From NCBI GenBank assembly GCA_036362985.1, contig JAYGXS010000003.1:78968474-79032473 (forward strand): a stretch of 64,000 nucleotides of DNA. The letters run 5' to 3'. The position numbers and the translations under genes are program-made. Positions 22,400 through 33,470 of this stretch are shown here, one piece after another; position 1 is the stretch's first letter; the number at the start of each line of letters is the position of its first letter. This DNA comes from Ligula intestinalis. Lineage: Eukaryota; Platyhelminthes; Cestoda; Diphyllobothriidea; Diphyllobothriidae. Under the pieces are notes generated by a model. It did no database searches. It worked only from the letters and a program-made list of their open reading frames with translations, and was not told where the DNA came from.

Positions 22400-24300
22400 G
22401 TCACCATCCCTGCTCTTAAGCATGTGGGGAATATCATCAAAATCGATGGTCGAACTATCACACAGGCAACATATAACGCGGGAAAGTTGGCAGACAGAGA
22501 TGATAAATCCATCACTAATGTTGGTATTCGTTCTATCGTCGAAAAACCCGAAGGAGTTTTTTAACGGTCATTTCTAAATAGTGTGGTATGGAGAGTTCCT
22601 TCAACCAAAGACCTGGCGCAAGGTTGGCCACTGTTGGTGAATGTTAGAAGGCCCTACCTTCTGGTCATGGTCGTGCCTACAGGCCTCGTTTGGTGAAACT
22701 ACAGTAGATACTCTATCTGATGAAACGTAGTGTATTCACTAAAAATGTAATTTTGCGCGAAGTCAGCACACGCGGCGTACCCCCGAACTATTATAGCAGT
22801 AAAGTAAGCACCATAAGTAAAAAAAGACATAACTTGGTAAACAAGTTACTATTTTCTAGCATATTAATATTTAAGTTACAAAAAATAACTCGAAATTTAG
22901 GAAATGGCGATATGAGAAGTAGCTAGTCCCATGTTAAATACAAACATGTTTAAGGCATGGGAGTGGAAAAGAATGGCAAGTTAATACAGAATAAGTGCAA
23001 ATACAAAATTTTCATAATTTTCATTGCTTCCATTAACATTTAAACTTGCATTAAATGTGTCAGAAATGAATGTGGTCACCTTAACTCAAGTTTTATTCCC
23101 TATATGGATACTTCGTAAAATGTCCGTTTTATTGCATGAAAAGGTTCTTGCGTGCTGTTTATTAATTTTTATTGACAATTGCAAAAGATTACCTATGGTA
23201 ATCATATCCCGGCTGCTGAGCAGAATAAAAATAGATCAAAGGCCACACACGTATAGGTTGGCTGTTTTACTAATAAGTTAGATTACAGTTGTACTTGGGA
23301 TCAAATTCATACCATCTTGTGTATATTGAGAGATATTCCCGTTTTTCACAATACTTTGTAATTATTTCGACAGTTCGAGTGCGAAGAGGTAGAGAATGAT
23401 TTTGAAATTCTGCTGAACACTTTACGAATTTACCTGTTTTGCTTTGTTTGTCCATAAAAACCGTAAACTTAGGAATAAGAAATTGATTAAAAGAATTTAC
23501 ATAAATAATGAGTTTCTAGCCATTCCTCATTATGCAGCTGCCTGTGTGGGTTATGACTTTAGAATCACCCAACCATGTAAACTCATTGCCGACAAAACTG
23601 AATTTCCACAACAAAAGCCAAAAGCGAATACGACTGAGATTCATTGAAAAACTTTCTATAAGAACTAACCTTTTCAAAAAGCGTTTTAGCCAGATATTTC
23701 GAGGTCGAATATCTGTGAACTGTACTTTTTTTGAAGATGAATTCAAGATCAAATAGGGATATCTTGACCAGTTTTTTGACTTTCCTAAAACTTAGAAATA
23801 AATACTCTATAGAAACTGAAAGAAATTACATTTCTATGTAAACTGAAGCAGTTTTCAATAGGTTCTTTTAGTTAAGAGCACCGGTGTTTGATTTTACATT
23901 CACAACAGAGTGACCGAATATATCCTTTGATATTTTTAAACATGATAATAATTTGCCTGTTCCGTTCCCAGTTTCTCTCTTTATTCATTTTCTTCGATAT
24001 TTTGACCCCATTATGACTGGGTTCATTAACGGTGTTTTTAAGAAAACTTATGACATTCCGATGAAGTTCATGTTAAGTCAAATAGGACCAATAATTTTGG
24101 CGTACTTAAATATATTTGGTCTCTTGTAAGTTAATTACTTATCTTTGGGGCACAAAATGCAACAGATTTGTAAGGAAAACGTTTGATAACTGAATTCATC
24201 TTTCTTTTTTCAACAATAATGCTTCATCTCATACGTACACTTACCTCAATTTTATCGAAGCAGAGCAAAATTTGCCGTTTTGTGAACAGATATACTTAAA
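22400..24300. other. AT-rich spacer
   Basis: No gene, RNA or clear repeat boundary is seen. Short frames are probably random. Confidence 0.5.
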
Positions 24301-24439
24301 GAGTTCCGGCTCTTCATGAATGTTCTTTAATAGCGCAACATACACAAACAGTATGGTCCAAAATACATAAAAAATGCATAACTTTGTAAATGTTTGATTA
24401 TTATTATAACAAAGTGCAAGATGTACTTAGTGTTTATTA

Positions 24440-24922
24440 AGAAAGATAAAATGTTCCCGATAATCTCCAAGTTCAAAAGACGTAAAAATAACTGTAAATT
24501 AGAACACGAAACCTAAATCTTTTGTTAAGTTGAAAACCTAACGTAACCAATTTTTTATATAAGAATAACTTTTCTTTAGTTAACATATTTATACGTACTA
24601 CCATTAATGGGTAACTATTTATTTAATATCGTCCTTTAAATTCTGGCATAATGTCTAGCGTTTTCAGCGTCTTCATGTGTTCATCCATCAATTGAGATTC
24701 CGTTTGAGGTTTACATCAAAACCTTTGAAATAAGTGGTACATCAAGAGCATTTACCGAATAAATGAGTTTTTGAAATAAATTCTTATGATGATTGTCGTG
24801 TGAAGTATGCTTAGAAATGCCTCAAAACAGCAAACTACATTGTCGAGCATAAAGAAAGTCCAAAACTATTATGATATTCTTATTCCTAAGATGAATAAAA
24901 AACTTTCTATAATAGATTATCT
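24440..24922 (+). repeat. AT-rich dispersed repeat, left part, split by a PLE
   Basis: It aligns with 6760-6915 plus 8880-9170 and, inverted, with 37.0-37.6 kb. It ends in AATAGATTATCT (24911-24922), which is repeated at 26055-26066 on the far side of the PLE. Confidence 0.7.
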
Positions 24923-24961
24923 GGCGAACATACGTTTGTTTTCGATAATTCTCATCAGGCC
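24923..24961 (-). ncRNA. Hammerhead ribozyme motif at PLE 3' end
   Basis: Minus strand: stem I 5' strand GGC (24961-24959), core CTGATGAG (24958-24951), a short stem II, CGAAA, stem III ACA/TGT around a 6-base loop, then TC and stem I 3' strand GCC (24925-24923). All core bases match the type I hammerhead consensus, with cleavage expected after that C. The element ends exactly at GCC. Hammerheads are known in Penelope-like elements. Activity is inferred, not shown. Confidence 0.75.
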
Positions 24962-26054
24962 TTTACATTTATAGAGTAATTAAGTAAATTGACTATGCGG
25001 GTTAGTAGAAAAAAAGGAAGGACGGTTGTCAGGGGAGGGGGAATGGGGGGGTCAAAAACGGGGTCAACATTTGATCCGCGTTAGGGGGAGCTGGTAGTCG
25101 GTTGAGGTGTTAAGCCGCTGGCTGTTGGATAAGCAGCTTTTGACCATGGTAACTGTGGTGCCGCGACGAAATTCTTTTGGGCGCAAAGGATGGGTTGGCG
25201 TAGCCTGATTGCGGCCGCTTCTGCCGTAGCCAGGAGGCGCTGTCCAAGAAATTTTGAGTAGCTTGAGGGTACCTTGTAGATAACTCGGAAGGCCTCTTTG
25301 GCAGCCACGCGATGGTCAGAGTCTACCAGATGCGCTAGAATGGAACTGTTAACACCCTTTAGTTGACCCTTTCCTAACCATGCTGGGATGTGTTCTCGGA
25401 CTCTTTTGGACAAACGCCGACTCGTGCGACAAATGTATCCCGCCCCACAGGAACAGGTAAATGAATATATGCACATGGATGTGGTCTGGGCTGGCAGTTT
25501 GTCCTTGATCTCTCCGTATAGGATGGGAGCAGTCGAGAAGAGTACGTGGGCGTTGGCTGCTGGGAAGGTGGTTGCTACAGCTTGACTCAGGCGCCTCCTT
25601 AGAAGTTCGCTTGGGCCGTCCCCTTGAAATGGGACCCTGATAAATATTCGTTTCTTTTCTGCTGTTAGCATTGCAGGTTTTGGTGGCCTTTCAGCCATGT
25701 GTTTAGCGATAAATCGACTGGGGTACCCATTTTGTCTAAATACACATTCAACAATCCTCAGCTCCTCTTCTATGCTATCATTCGAGCAGATCCTTTTCGC
25801 CCTTTGCGTCAAACATCGTACTAAATTACGTTTGAAGTTTAACGGTACGAAGCTAGCAAAATGGGTGTATTGCCCGGACCACGTCTTCTTACGATATACC
25901 TTACGTTGAATGCTCCCATCAGCCCTTCTACTCAGTAGTACATCAAGGAATGGGAGTGATCCAGATTCTCCCCAGGGTAGAGGGTCCCGGTGATCCTGCC
26001 TCCTCTTCTGGCTGGCTCTTAGCGGGTTCCTGTTCTTTTTCAATTCTAAAAAAA
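24923..26054 (-). mobile_element. 5'-truncated Penelope-like element with 12-bp TSD
   Basis: A 1132-bp insertion flanked by perfect copies of AATAGATTATCT (24911-24922 and 26055-26066). On the minus strand it runs from just before the end of the RT domain through the GIY-YIG nuclease to a hammerhead-ribozyme motif at the very 3' end. The uninterrupted repeat at about 9.17-9.23 kb supplies the empty site. The junction at the 5' side is T-rich. Confidence 0.88.
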
Positions 26055-26211
26055 AATAGATTATCTCTTTAAAAAGTGCTGTAGTTAGATATTCAGCTGA
26101 TAAATTTCTGCGTATCTTAAAGTTTTCCAAGGATATGTCAAAATTAAATCGGAGACTTTTGACAAATATGTTAATATACCTGGATGCAAATTCCGTTGGT
26201 AAACGCAGCAC
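25081..26211 (-). pseudogene. PLE protein C-terminus: RT end plus GIY-YIG nuclease
   Basis: A 376-codon open frame. The first ~52 residues come from the host AT-rich repeat read antisense, so they are not part of the element. PLE sequence starts near residue 53, has LPFLDVLLSRR (86-96), then KTWSGQYTHFASFVPL and a long linker, and a GIY-YIG domain (about 247-280) with CIYSFTCSCGAGYICRTSRR. The YIG has become YIC, and RVREH is kept. It ends with FRVIYKVPSSYSKFLGQRLL and a proline-rich tail. The polymerase palm is missing, so it cannot copy itself. The long open frame suggests a recent insertion. Confidence 0.82.
26055..26170 (+). repeat. AT-rich dispersed repeat, right part
   Basis: It continues the repeat interrupted at 24922, starting with the duplicated AATAGATTATCT, then CTTTAAAAAGTGCT and TTTTCCAAGGATATG, which match 9200-9280. 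Confidence 0.7.
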
Positions 26212-26489
26212 TAGAATTGGCAGTCAGAACTATAAAGCGCGTGTACATGTTGCCTTCAACGAAAACAACGAATCACGCATCCAGCTAGAACGAAACATTT
26301 ATTTGAAACGGCTGGGTCCGTAGAGCTCGAAACATCCCTTGGAGTACTTGTTCCGGCACGTAAAACCAGGAATATGTGTTACCTTGCTGACATTCTCCTA
26401 GTCTGACAGTGTAGTCCGTGCTTTCGAGATCAAGTCCTTTCTTTTCATTTATGCATGTCATGAAGGCGTCAGACGAAATCAAGTTGGAC

Positions 26490-26899
26490 TGAAGTGGGTC
26501 GTTCCCTGCCCGACGTCTGGCCTTCCTGTCGTGGCTTCAATCCGTCTAGACCTCAAGGTCGTGGCGGCCGCCAGACTTACCGGCCCTTGAGACATTTATC
26601 ACCCCACACGCTGTCCACCCACACACTGTCCAACCAATCACACACCGACCTACTCAGTGAATGCGCTCTCCCTTTGTCTACTGGTTTGACTGCTCTCAAA
26701 CTGGCACTTGGGAGCCGGTCAATCTCCTTGATGGTCTTGTTCTCACAAGTCAGACTTTTTTCATCCATTCTTCGTTCCTTTGTGTACACAATATACTATT
26801 CCAAATACTCTGGCCTTTATCGACTTTTCTTCTATACTAAGTAACCATGGTCTGAAGATCGCAATTGCCTGGGTTTGACTCACTTAACCACCTGCGATA
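26490..26899 (+). repeat. Left LTR
   Basis: It shares its full length with the right LTR, including TCGTTCCCTGCCCGACGT, CCAACCAATCACA, GAATGCGCTCTCCCT, TGTGTACACAATA and GCGATA at the end. CCAATC and an AATA-rich stretch near TGTGTACACAATA could be promoter and polyadenylation signals. Confidence 0.82.
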
Positions 26900-26900
26900 T

Positions 26901-26918
26901 TGGTGACATTCCGACGTG
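26901..26918 (+). other. Primer-binding-site-like sequence
   Basis: TGGTGACATTCCGACGTG begins two bases after the left LTR. A TGG at this place is the usual complement of a tRNA 3' CCA. The matching tRNA was not identified. Confidence 0.6.
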
Positions 26919-27319
26919 AGATGAGCACTCAACTTCTGATGTTGCCTTCCGTCCCTGTGTAGTTGCTGACTTCCCGACCTGTCCCAGCGTATTCGGTTAT
27001 TGTCCGTGCACATTTGGTGATTTACGGACGTGTCCCTGCGTATTTGGTGAGTAGCATTCGCGACGTTCTGCCGATAGCCCATTCGGCCCAGGTCATGGTT
27101 ACTTCCCAATCCAACAAAGATGTACCTTCCCGAGTGCCAACATCCCTAGACCTTCGTCTCAGCAGGTTGTACTTCTTCCACCGCCAATGTTACCCTTTGG
27201 TTCAACTCATGCTGATACGGCATACCAATTTGCTGTTTATAACTTGGTACGTATCTCCCTCATTTAACTTAACTATTCTTCCTCCGCTCGGATTCTTTCA
27301 GCATCCTTGCTACGGTCTC

Positions 27320-27331
27320 GAGGGGAGAACT
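27320..27331 (+). other. Polypurine tract
   Basis: GAGGGGAGAAC lies immediately before the right LTR, where LTR elements prime plus-strand DNA synthesis. Confidence 0.65.
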
Positions 27332-27739
27332 TGTAGTGGGTCGTTCCCTGCCCGACGTTTGCCCTTCCTGTCGTGGCTTCAATCCATCTTGACCTCAAGG
27401 TCGTGGCGTCGGCCAGACTGACTGGCCCCGAGACAGGGATCATCCACACGCTGTCCAATCATACACTCTCCAACCAATCACAGACCGACCTAGTCAGTGA
27501 ATGCGCTCTCCCTCTGTCTACTGCCTTGCCTGCTCTCAAACTGGCACTTGGGACACGGCCAATCTCCTTGATAGTCGTGCACTCCCAAGTCAGTCTCCTT
27601 CCATCTATTCTCGTTTCCCTTGTGTACACAAGATACTATTCCTACTACTCTGGCCTTTATCGACTTTTCTTCTTTACTAAGTAACCATGGACTGACGATC
27701 GCAGTTGCCTGGCTTTAACTCTTTTGACCCTCTGCGATA
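27332..27739 (+). repeat. Right LTR
   Basis: It begins TGTAGTGGGTCG and ends CTGCGATA. The two LTRs of this element differ at many sites, so the insertion is old. Confidence 0.82.
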
Positions 27740-27898
27740 GGCCCACTATCTAGAGGCGTAATGGCCTAGTAGTTATTCTGGTAGATTCTATATGATTGCT
27801 TAGGAAATCCTGCTTGGACAGTCAGCACGCTGTTCCGTATTGGTGGATTTCATTGAATCGGTAACGTTAGGCGGGCAAATCAATCCACAGGACAAGGC

Positions 27899-27985
27899 GT
27901 GGGATTTGTAGCTCAAATGGTATAGCATTGGATGCGTAAATATATTCCCTGATATGCGGGTTCGATTCCTGCCAAATGTCGTGAG
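27899..27985 (+). repeat. tRNA-like sequence (pseudo-tRNA or SINE head)
   Basis: A-box-like TAGCTCAAATGG is followed by an exact B-box GGTTCGATTCC. The T-arm folds (GCGGG/CCTGC) and the acceptor arm partly pairs (TTTG/CAAA). The D and anticodon stems are poor, so I treat it as a pseudo-tRNA or SINE head. Confidence 0.5.
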
Positions 27986-28460
27986 TTTTTTCCACAATTG
28001 GGTAAACTAAAATAAGTTGTCTAGTTAAACAACCACATCCAACCGTCTATTTGCGCATTTATTAATGTAAATGGGTCGCAAAAATTCGTCAGCGACAATG
28101 CATATACCTGCAGTTTATATAAGCACACTTTGATATTGCCGATGTGACTTCTGTCAAAATAGGGTAGCCTCTTCACAGAGGGCCAGCATGCACATCTGAG
28201 AATTTCTGCTCTGTGCAAATGATGGTTTTTCCCTTATAATCTGTCACTTTTCACTATCAAGGCCTACTTTTACTATTTATTTCACAATTTTGCATGCAAA
28301 AAACACTGATTATGCTGGTAAAATGTCCTACGTTTCTCAATTCCCGTTACTCATGAAGAAATAAGTGTAAATAGGAAAAAAAATTAATATAATCTACTCA
28401 GATTTAGGCGGGTACATTGTTGCTTGAATGCACAGTAAAATACGTTCGGGCCACATTTAA
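27986..28460. other. Spacer with no recognised gene
   Basis: Nothing supported beyond short random frames. Confidence 0.45.
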
Positions 28461-28603
28461 AATTTCGAAAGGGCAAAGTAAAGGCAAATCATATTTTGGG
28501 TAAATAAACAATTTCGAAAGGGCAAAGTAAAGGCAAATCATATTTTGGGTAAATAAACAATTTGGGTAAATAAACAATCATATTTTGGGTAAATAAACAA
28601 TAA
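28461..28603 (+). repeat. 49-bp tandem repeat with degenerate partial units
   Basis: Two 49-base units start at 28461 and 28510 with AATTTCGAAAGGGCAAAG and end TTGGGTAAATAAAC. Three shorter copies of the TTTGGGTAAATAAACAA end follow. It looks like replication slippage. Confidence 0.88.
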
Positions 28604-29054
28604 ACAACGTTCGACAAAAAAGAAATGTGCACAATTGTTAGTGGACGTGGGGGAAATAATGCAACACACCATTCCATACACACCTTATCTGCATTCGAGC
28701 ACAACACGTTTTGTGAAATCACAACGCGACGCCAATGGCTGTTAATCTTACTGAACTATATTTCGATGCAAAATAGCATGCAACATTATAAAAGTCAAAG
28801 CGGTGAATACCGACATCCTGTGAGGAATGCTTGTAGTGGTCTCTGCCGTCCGACGCCCTCCATTGCTTTATCCGGCGTCATTGTTCAAGGCCAGCCGCCT
28901 CAAGGTCACTCAATACTTCAGTTAGCGCATAAGGACACGCTGACCTGCAGAAACTTGACCTACTTCCACTCGGCCACACACATGTGCGGCCAAGCAGAAG
29001 ACGTGTAGAGCACCGGATCAATTTGTTTACTGTCCTGAGCTTTCGAACTCTTAC

Positions 29055-29154
29055 NNNNNNNNNNNNNNNNNNNNNNNNNNNNNNNNNNNNNNNNNNNNNN
29101 NNNNNNNNNNNNNNNNNNNNNNNNNNNNNNNNNNNNNNNNNNNNNNNNNNNNNN
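29055..29154. other. Assembly gap (100 N)
   Basis: Exactly 100 N, the usual placeholder for a gap of unknown size. Feature continuity across it should not be assumed. Confidence 0.98.
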
Positions 29155-30162
29155 CCACATATGTCAGAAGAAACCAAGTTGGCCCAGTAACTACAAGTGG
29201 ATATTCTGAATGGATAAGTAGAGCAATCAAACGCATTTCATGCAACTATAATTTCAAAGTTGCGCATTTTACATTGAATAAGACCTGACCTGCATGACAA
29301 TGTTCATTTTCTACATGCACCGGAGACTTTATTAACATTTCCTGTTTTGTTCACACAAAAACTTTTCTGTATTCCTGTACATTGAGGTTTGTTTATGCCC
29401 CGGTTCTGTTTCATCGTGTTCACGCGTGCCACCTAAGGTGCATTCACCAATTTTGGACTAAATCGTGTACGTCACTAATATACGCTTGCCTCGGTACCCC
29501 CTTAAACAACGGATGTAGACGTATACACCATCAGTCGTTTAGTCGTACAGCCAAAGGCGCCCACCTGTTACGCATTGGCTATGGTTTATGTACCCCCAAG
29601 ATTCCGTCAGCGAGAATGCCTGAACCTGAAAAAGGCATAAACGCACCTCGATGTGGCCTATGTAAGAACTGCCAACACAAGACAGCCTCTTCATCCGGGA
29701 GGGGGGTACCAACTATAGACATTTAAAATGTGTGGTCTTATTTTGCCTTGTGCGAACAAGTACAGGGTTGAAAGTTTTGTGATCTAAAGAGCCAGCCGTA
29801 TCACCGTTTCACCTGGGGCATGCAGAAAATGAAGGCTATCATGCCATTCAGATGTTCTTGTATGTAGATTTAGAAAATTCAAAATTTTATTTTCAACCAT
29901 TAAGTTTGTTTACGATTCAGCATCTCCACTTGTAGCGGCTGGGGACACACATTTCACGTGTAGGGCACAGTAGCGTATCTCCGGCTGTAGTCCTTGGACT
30001 GATTCGCCTTTGGTCGACTCCTGTGGGGCATCCATCTACGAGAGGCTAGGACTTTATATTGAATCCACGAAATGCATTGTCAGGTCAGATTAATGCCTGA
30101 ACAGGTATTTGGAAAGATATTGCTCTAGGGAGTTAGCCATGTCCAGAAAGGTGTTTTTAGAA

Positions 30163-30414
30163 CTATATGAACGCAGAATTATATTCTTGCTTTAAAATCC
30201 TTTCCCACAGGTGCATTGTAGATTTGCTGGCGTTTGCCAAATGAATTTTGTATCTGCAACTACATGTAACTTCATAGACGAAGTTTGCATTAGCGTGCTC
30301 TAGTAAGGGATCTGTTTTGGGTGGAAATTTAAGAGACTCTAAAGGTACGTAAACTAAGAAGTTTGCCCCACTATATTTTCTGTAAGGCACAGGTGTAGCT
30401 CGATATTGTTTCAA
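30163..30414 (-). pseudogene. PLE GIY-YIG fragment (divergent)
   Basis: The frame has VPYRKYSGANFLVYVPL, then FVYEVTCSCRYKIHLANA and LWERILKQE. FVYEVTCSC matches the start of PLE GIY-YIG domains, but YIG is replaced and the EH helix is altered, so the nuclease is dead. No RT remains nearby. Confidence 0.55.
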
Positions 30415-30448
30415 AAGTAGTTGACTTTATATGGCAAATACGTAAAAG

Positions 30449-30850
30449 TACCGCAGGGGGTTAAGTTATTTGTACCCAGCAACTGCGATCTTCAGGTCAT
30501 GGTTTCTTAGTAGAGAAGAAGTTGGTAAAGGCCAAAGTATTAGATAGAGCTTATTGTGTACGTAGGACGAAAAATATACGGAGGTAGTCTGACTTTGGAG
30601 AACACGACCATCCAGAAGATTGACCGGGTCCCAAGTGACTGTTTGACAGCAGTCAGGCCAGTAAACAGAGAGAGAGAGCGTTCATTGGCTAGGTCGGCTT
30701 GTGATTGGTTGGACAACAAGTGGGTGGACAGCGTGTGGGTGGTTCATTTCCCGTGCGCCAGCAAGTCTGGCGGCCACAACGACCTTGATGTCTAGACAGA
30801 TTGAGGTCCCGACAGGAAGGGTATGCATCATGCGGGCAACGAACACTACA
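30449..30850 (-). repeat. Solo LTR with 4-bp target duplication
   Basis: Reverse-orientation copy of the LTR at 26490 and 27332, starting TGTAGTG (30850) and ending TGCGGTA (30449). AAAG flanks it on both sides (30445-30448 and 30851-30854), a Gypsy-like 4-bp duplication. A solo LTR is the usual product of recombination between two LTRs. Confidence 0.8.
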
Positions 30851-30854
30851 AAAG

Positions 30855-32089
30855 CATGCTATTCTAACGATAACTTATTCGCTGAATATACTTGCTTGAG
30901 TAAAATTTCATTTGGGTACATCCTTTCTGCATCTAAGGTCTCCATAGGGCCAATGTGCATTGCCCTTTTCAAAAACTTTTCCTACTTGATCTTTCCCTTG
31001 CGTGGGAGCAATACTCCGATGGTGCAAGCATAAGCCTTTACGGATATTGTTGTGGAAAACTGTTTGTGTTCTTACCTAAACATGTTGAACATATAGGGAA
31101 GACAGCTAGTTATTCCGTTCCCTTTCAATCCAATGCGAATTTTAATTATTGTATTTGCTCCTCCGTTACTGGTGCTATTCAGTGATGGTTGCAGCTGATG
31201 CGTATTCGAGCAATCTATGGATCGAATAGGTTGCGCATTATTTGCTTGTATTAAAACAATATCGTTCCTACTCGGAAGATTTCTTACCCATATTTCCCAT
31301 AGGAACTGATAGCTGCCCTCTCAAAAGCAGTAATGCAGGCTAGGTCACTGCTCCAGTACACAGTTGAGAAAGAAATGTCTGTCCCTTTATAGACGTCTTT
31401 CAAACGGAAGTATCCAGGGCATCTGCCGGCTGTGGGTAGGCCAATAGAGTATGACTTGCACCTTCTTAACTGCTAGGCGTAAGTGAGTAGTTAAGTATGT
31501 TTAATTTTTCAGCTTGAGGATAGTCGCTGGCTTTCCACCTGAAATTTTGTGAACGACTGTATTTTTTTGATATTATCTTCCGTATGGATACCATTGTCAG
31601 TATGAAACGCAAAGAGATTCACCTATCTTTTCCTAAATAAGACATCGTTTGGCGGCACAGGAGTATTAATATTCCATCGGTAGCCAATAGCGCACAGTTC
31701 CAAGATTATAGTTTATGTCATTTGTGAGTCTGCGAGATCATAAGTTCAATTTTCATACCGGTGCCTTATCGAGGTATCAGTTGTAACATGCGCTTAGTAG
31801 GTTTCATGGGTAAGGTAAATGTCATTTTGCTTTCAAGTGGTATTTCAGGACGACAAATTAAGTTCAGCTCAGTTTTATTGAGAGAAAGTGACCAAAAAAT
31901 GCATCGATACAGTAGAGAAATTCAAACGCTGGCCATTCACACGATTGCAGACGAAAAGTTAGCAGCCTTCTGTTATTGGAAAACACTAAACATTCACGAC
32001 TACTCACTAACCACGAGTAGTATACTTGTATAAGTATAGTATCGCAGATCGAAGGTGATGCCACCGACACGAACCATTAGGTCGAACAA
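30855..32089. other. Spacer with no recognised gene
   Basis: Frames up to 90 codons (31761-32033) have no domain. No repeat of this window is seen here. Confidence 0.45.
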
Positions 32090-32260
32090 CATCAGACAGG
32101 AGCAGACAGTAAAAAAAATGCCCTGCGCACTATTCGTAATATATAGAGGTTTCGAATGCGATTTGAGGTATTAAACGCGAAGAAACTGTCGCTCATTGGA
32201 GGAATTTATACACGAGGTAGGAGCGTCACGCCGATGACGACGTGTAAGGAGGAACACGGA
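32090..32260 (+). repeat. Partial copy of the (CCTGA)n retroposon family
   Basis: GAGCAGACAGTAAAAA and GAAACTGTCGCTC match the upstream part of the copy at 13999-14438. The 3' end with the CCTGA tail is missing. Confidence 0.5.
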
Positions 32261-32603
32261 AGCCTGTCACGAAGGTCGGCAATACGGTCATGGTAACTTC
32301 AATGAGGGTTTCGTAGAGGTTTCGAGATCCTTGAGGTGCCAGAGCAGCGACCATGATATGCCCTTGCCGATTGCCAAGTATGTCAACTGGGTGACGAAAA
32401 AGGAAAACCGGCCACGAACGTCAACTATGGGTTGGTGGTCGACATAACTGAGCTGTATGTACATGGGATGAATTCGAAGCATAAAAGATTATAATTTACG
32501 TTGTTTCCACATCCTTCTTCTTGCACTATCAATAAAGTTGCCATTCTTACCTTCCTTAGCATTATCACGGTCTTCGTTCGTTCACACTGACAGTCATGTA
32601 CCT

Positions 32604-32826
32604 CCGAAGAAGAAGATGCGATCACTGGAACAAGGACTTTATTTTCCTGACGTTTCGGATTCCGTCGGGAATCCTTAGTCATAGATAATCGTGAACAGGT
32701 CTGAAACATGCGCAGATAAGGGGTCTCAGACCTGTTCACGATTACCTATGACTAAGGATTCCCGACGGAATCCGAAACGTCAGGAAAATAAAGTCCTTGT
32801 TCCAGTGATTGCATCTTCTTCTTCGG
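32604..32826. repeat. Near-perfect 101-bp inverted repeat of PLE family 2 ends
   Basis: Left arm 32604-32704 and right arm 32726-32826 are reverse complements with about two mismatches, separated by 21 bases. Each arm is a family-2 PLE terminal block (CGAAGAAGAAGATGCG, GAAACGTCAGG in the antisense). Such an arm pair would form a long RNA or DNA hairpin. Confidence 0.92.
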
Positions 32827-33029
32827 CATTAAAATTAAATTTCTCCTAGATGTTTAACTTCCTATAGATTTCATAGAAATTGTGCACAAATGCGGCATCC
32901 ATTCGACTGTAACTTCATTCGTACAAATTCCGTATCCATACAAAAATATGCTGCAATTTACAAGTTTATTTGAGTTTTTTTCCTTTATGAACCAATTTAA
33001 CCCCGACCACTGATGAATTAGCATTGGAA

Positions 33030-33470
33030 TGTCAGGTCAGGTTTTATGAAGGAATATGTAGGCAGATACCTTTGAACTCCCGATTGGTTGAGGACAATTA
33101 TGCAACGCATTTGTTTAGCAGAAATTTTCAAAAGAGTGGCGTTGTCAGTAAATGGAACTGCGTGAAGAAGGGGCTGACAGCGTAAAAAGGCGTAAGACAT
33201 TATTCCAAAATTCTAGGAATCTGACTGCACTTGGGGTGATTTCAAGGAGAAAAACTGTCGCATAAGAAAGTGCGGAGGGTTTATTCAAATCGGATGGCCT
33301 GTGCTGAGAGTGACTGAAGCACATCAGGGGGAGCCCGTCGCAGTTTTTGATATTGTCCTAAGGGTCGCACGACCAGAACATTGGCGAGAACGTCACCGAA
33401 AGTCGGAGGTCCGAGCGTCGTTAACCCTTGCTGATTACCTGGAACTCGTATATTCTCCTTTATTGGCAGT
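33030..33470 (-). mobile_element. (CCTGA)n-tailed retroposon, inverted copy
   Basis: The left edge reads TGTCAGGTCAGGTTTTAT, the complement of the CCTGA tail. ACCTTTGAACTCCC, GGCGTTGTCAGT and GGAGAAAAACTGTCGC align, inverted, with 8440-8852. The left edge is the 3' end. Confidence 0.7.

Larger units (their letters stand above)
26490..27739 (+). mobile_element. Miniature LTR retrotransposon (TRIM-like)
   Basis: Two direct LTRs of about 410 bp (26490-26899 and 27332-27739) flank only 432 bp of internal DNA. A PBS-like TGG starts 2 bases after the left LTR, and a purine-rich PPT lies just before the right LTR. No gag or pol frame is present. The flanks GGAC and GGCC are a near but inexact 4-bp target duplication. 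It could be a true TRIM or a deletion derivative of a Gypsy-type element. Confidence 0.78.

Noticed and set aside
27899..27985. Functional tRNA gene
   Set aside because: B-box is exact and the T-arm folds, but the D and anticodon stems do not, and the acceptor has mismatches.
28832..28920. Possible 5' part of the LTR family (TGTAGTGG start)
   Set aside because: Only the first few bases and scattered words match, and the assembly gap lies close by.
29382..29726. 114-codon plus frame with APRCGLCKNCQH
   Set aside because: The Cys pattern resembles linkers before PLE GIY-YIG domains, but no nuclease or RT follows and the frame stops. Too weak to call.
32640..32690. Hammerhead in family-2 PLE ends at 32.6 and 37.5 kb
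   Set aside because: Stem II and GAAAC are present, but the CTGATGA core is replaced by a different sequence (ATGACTAA), so the core is not intact.
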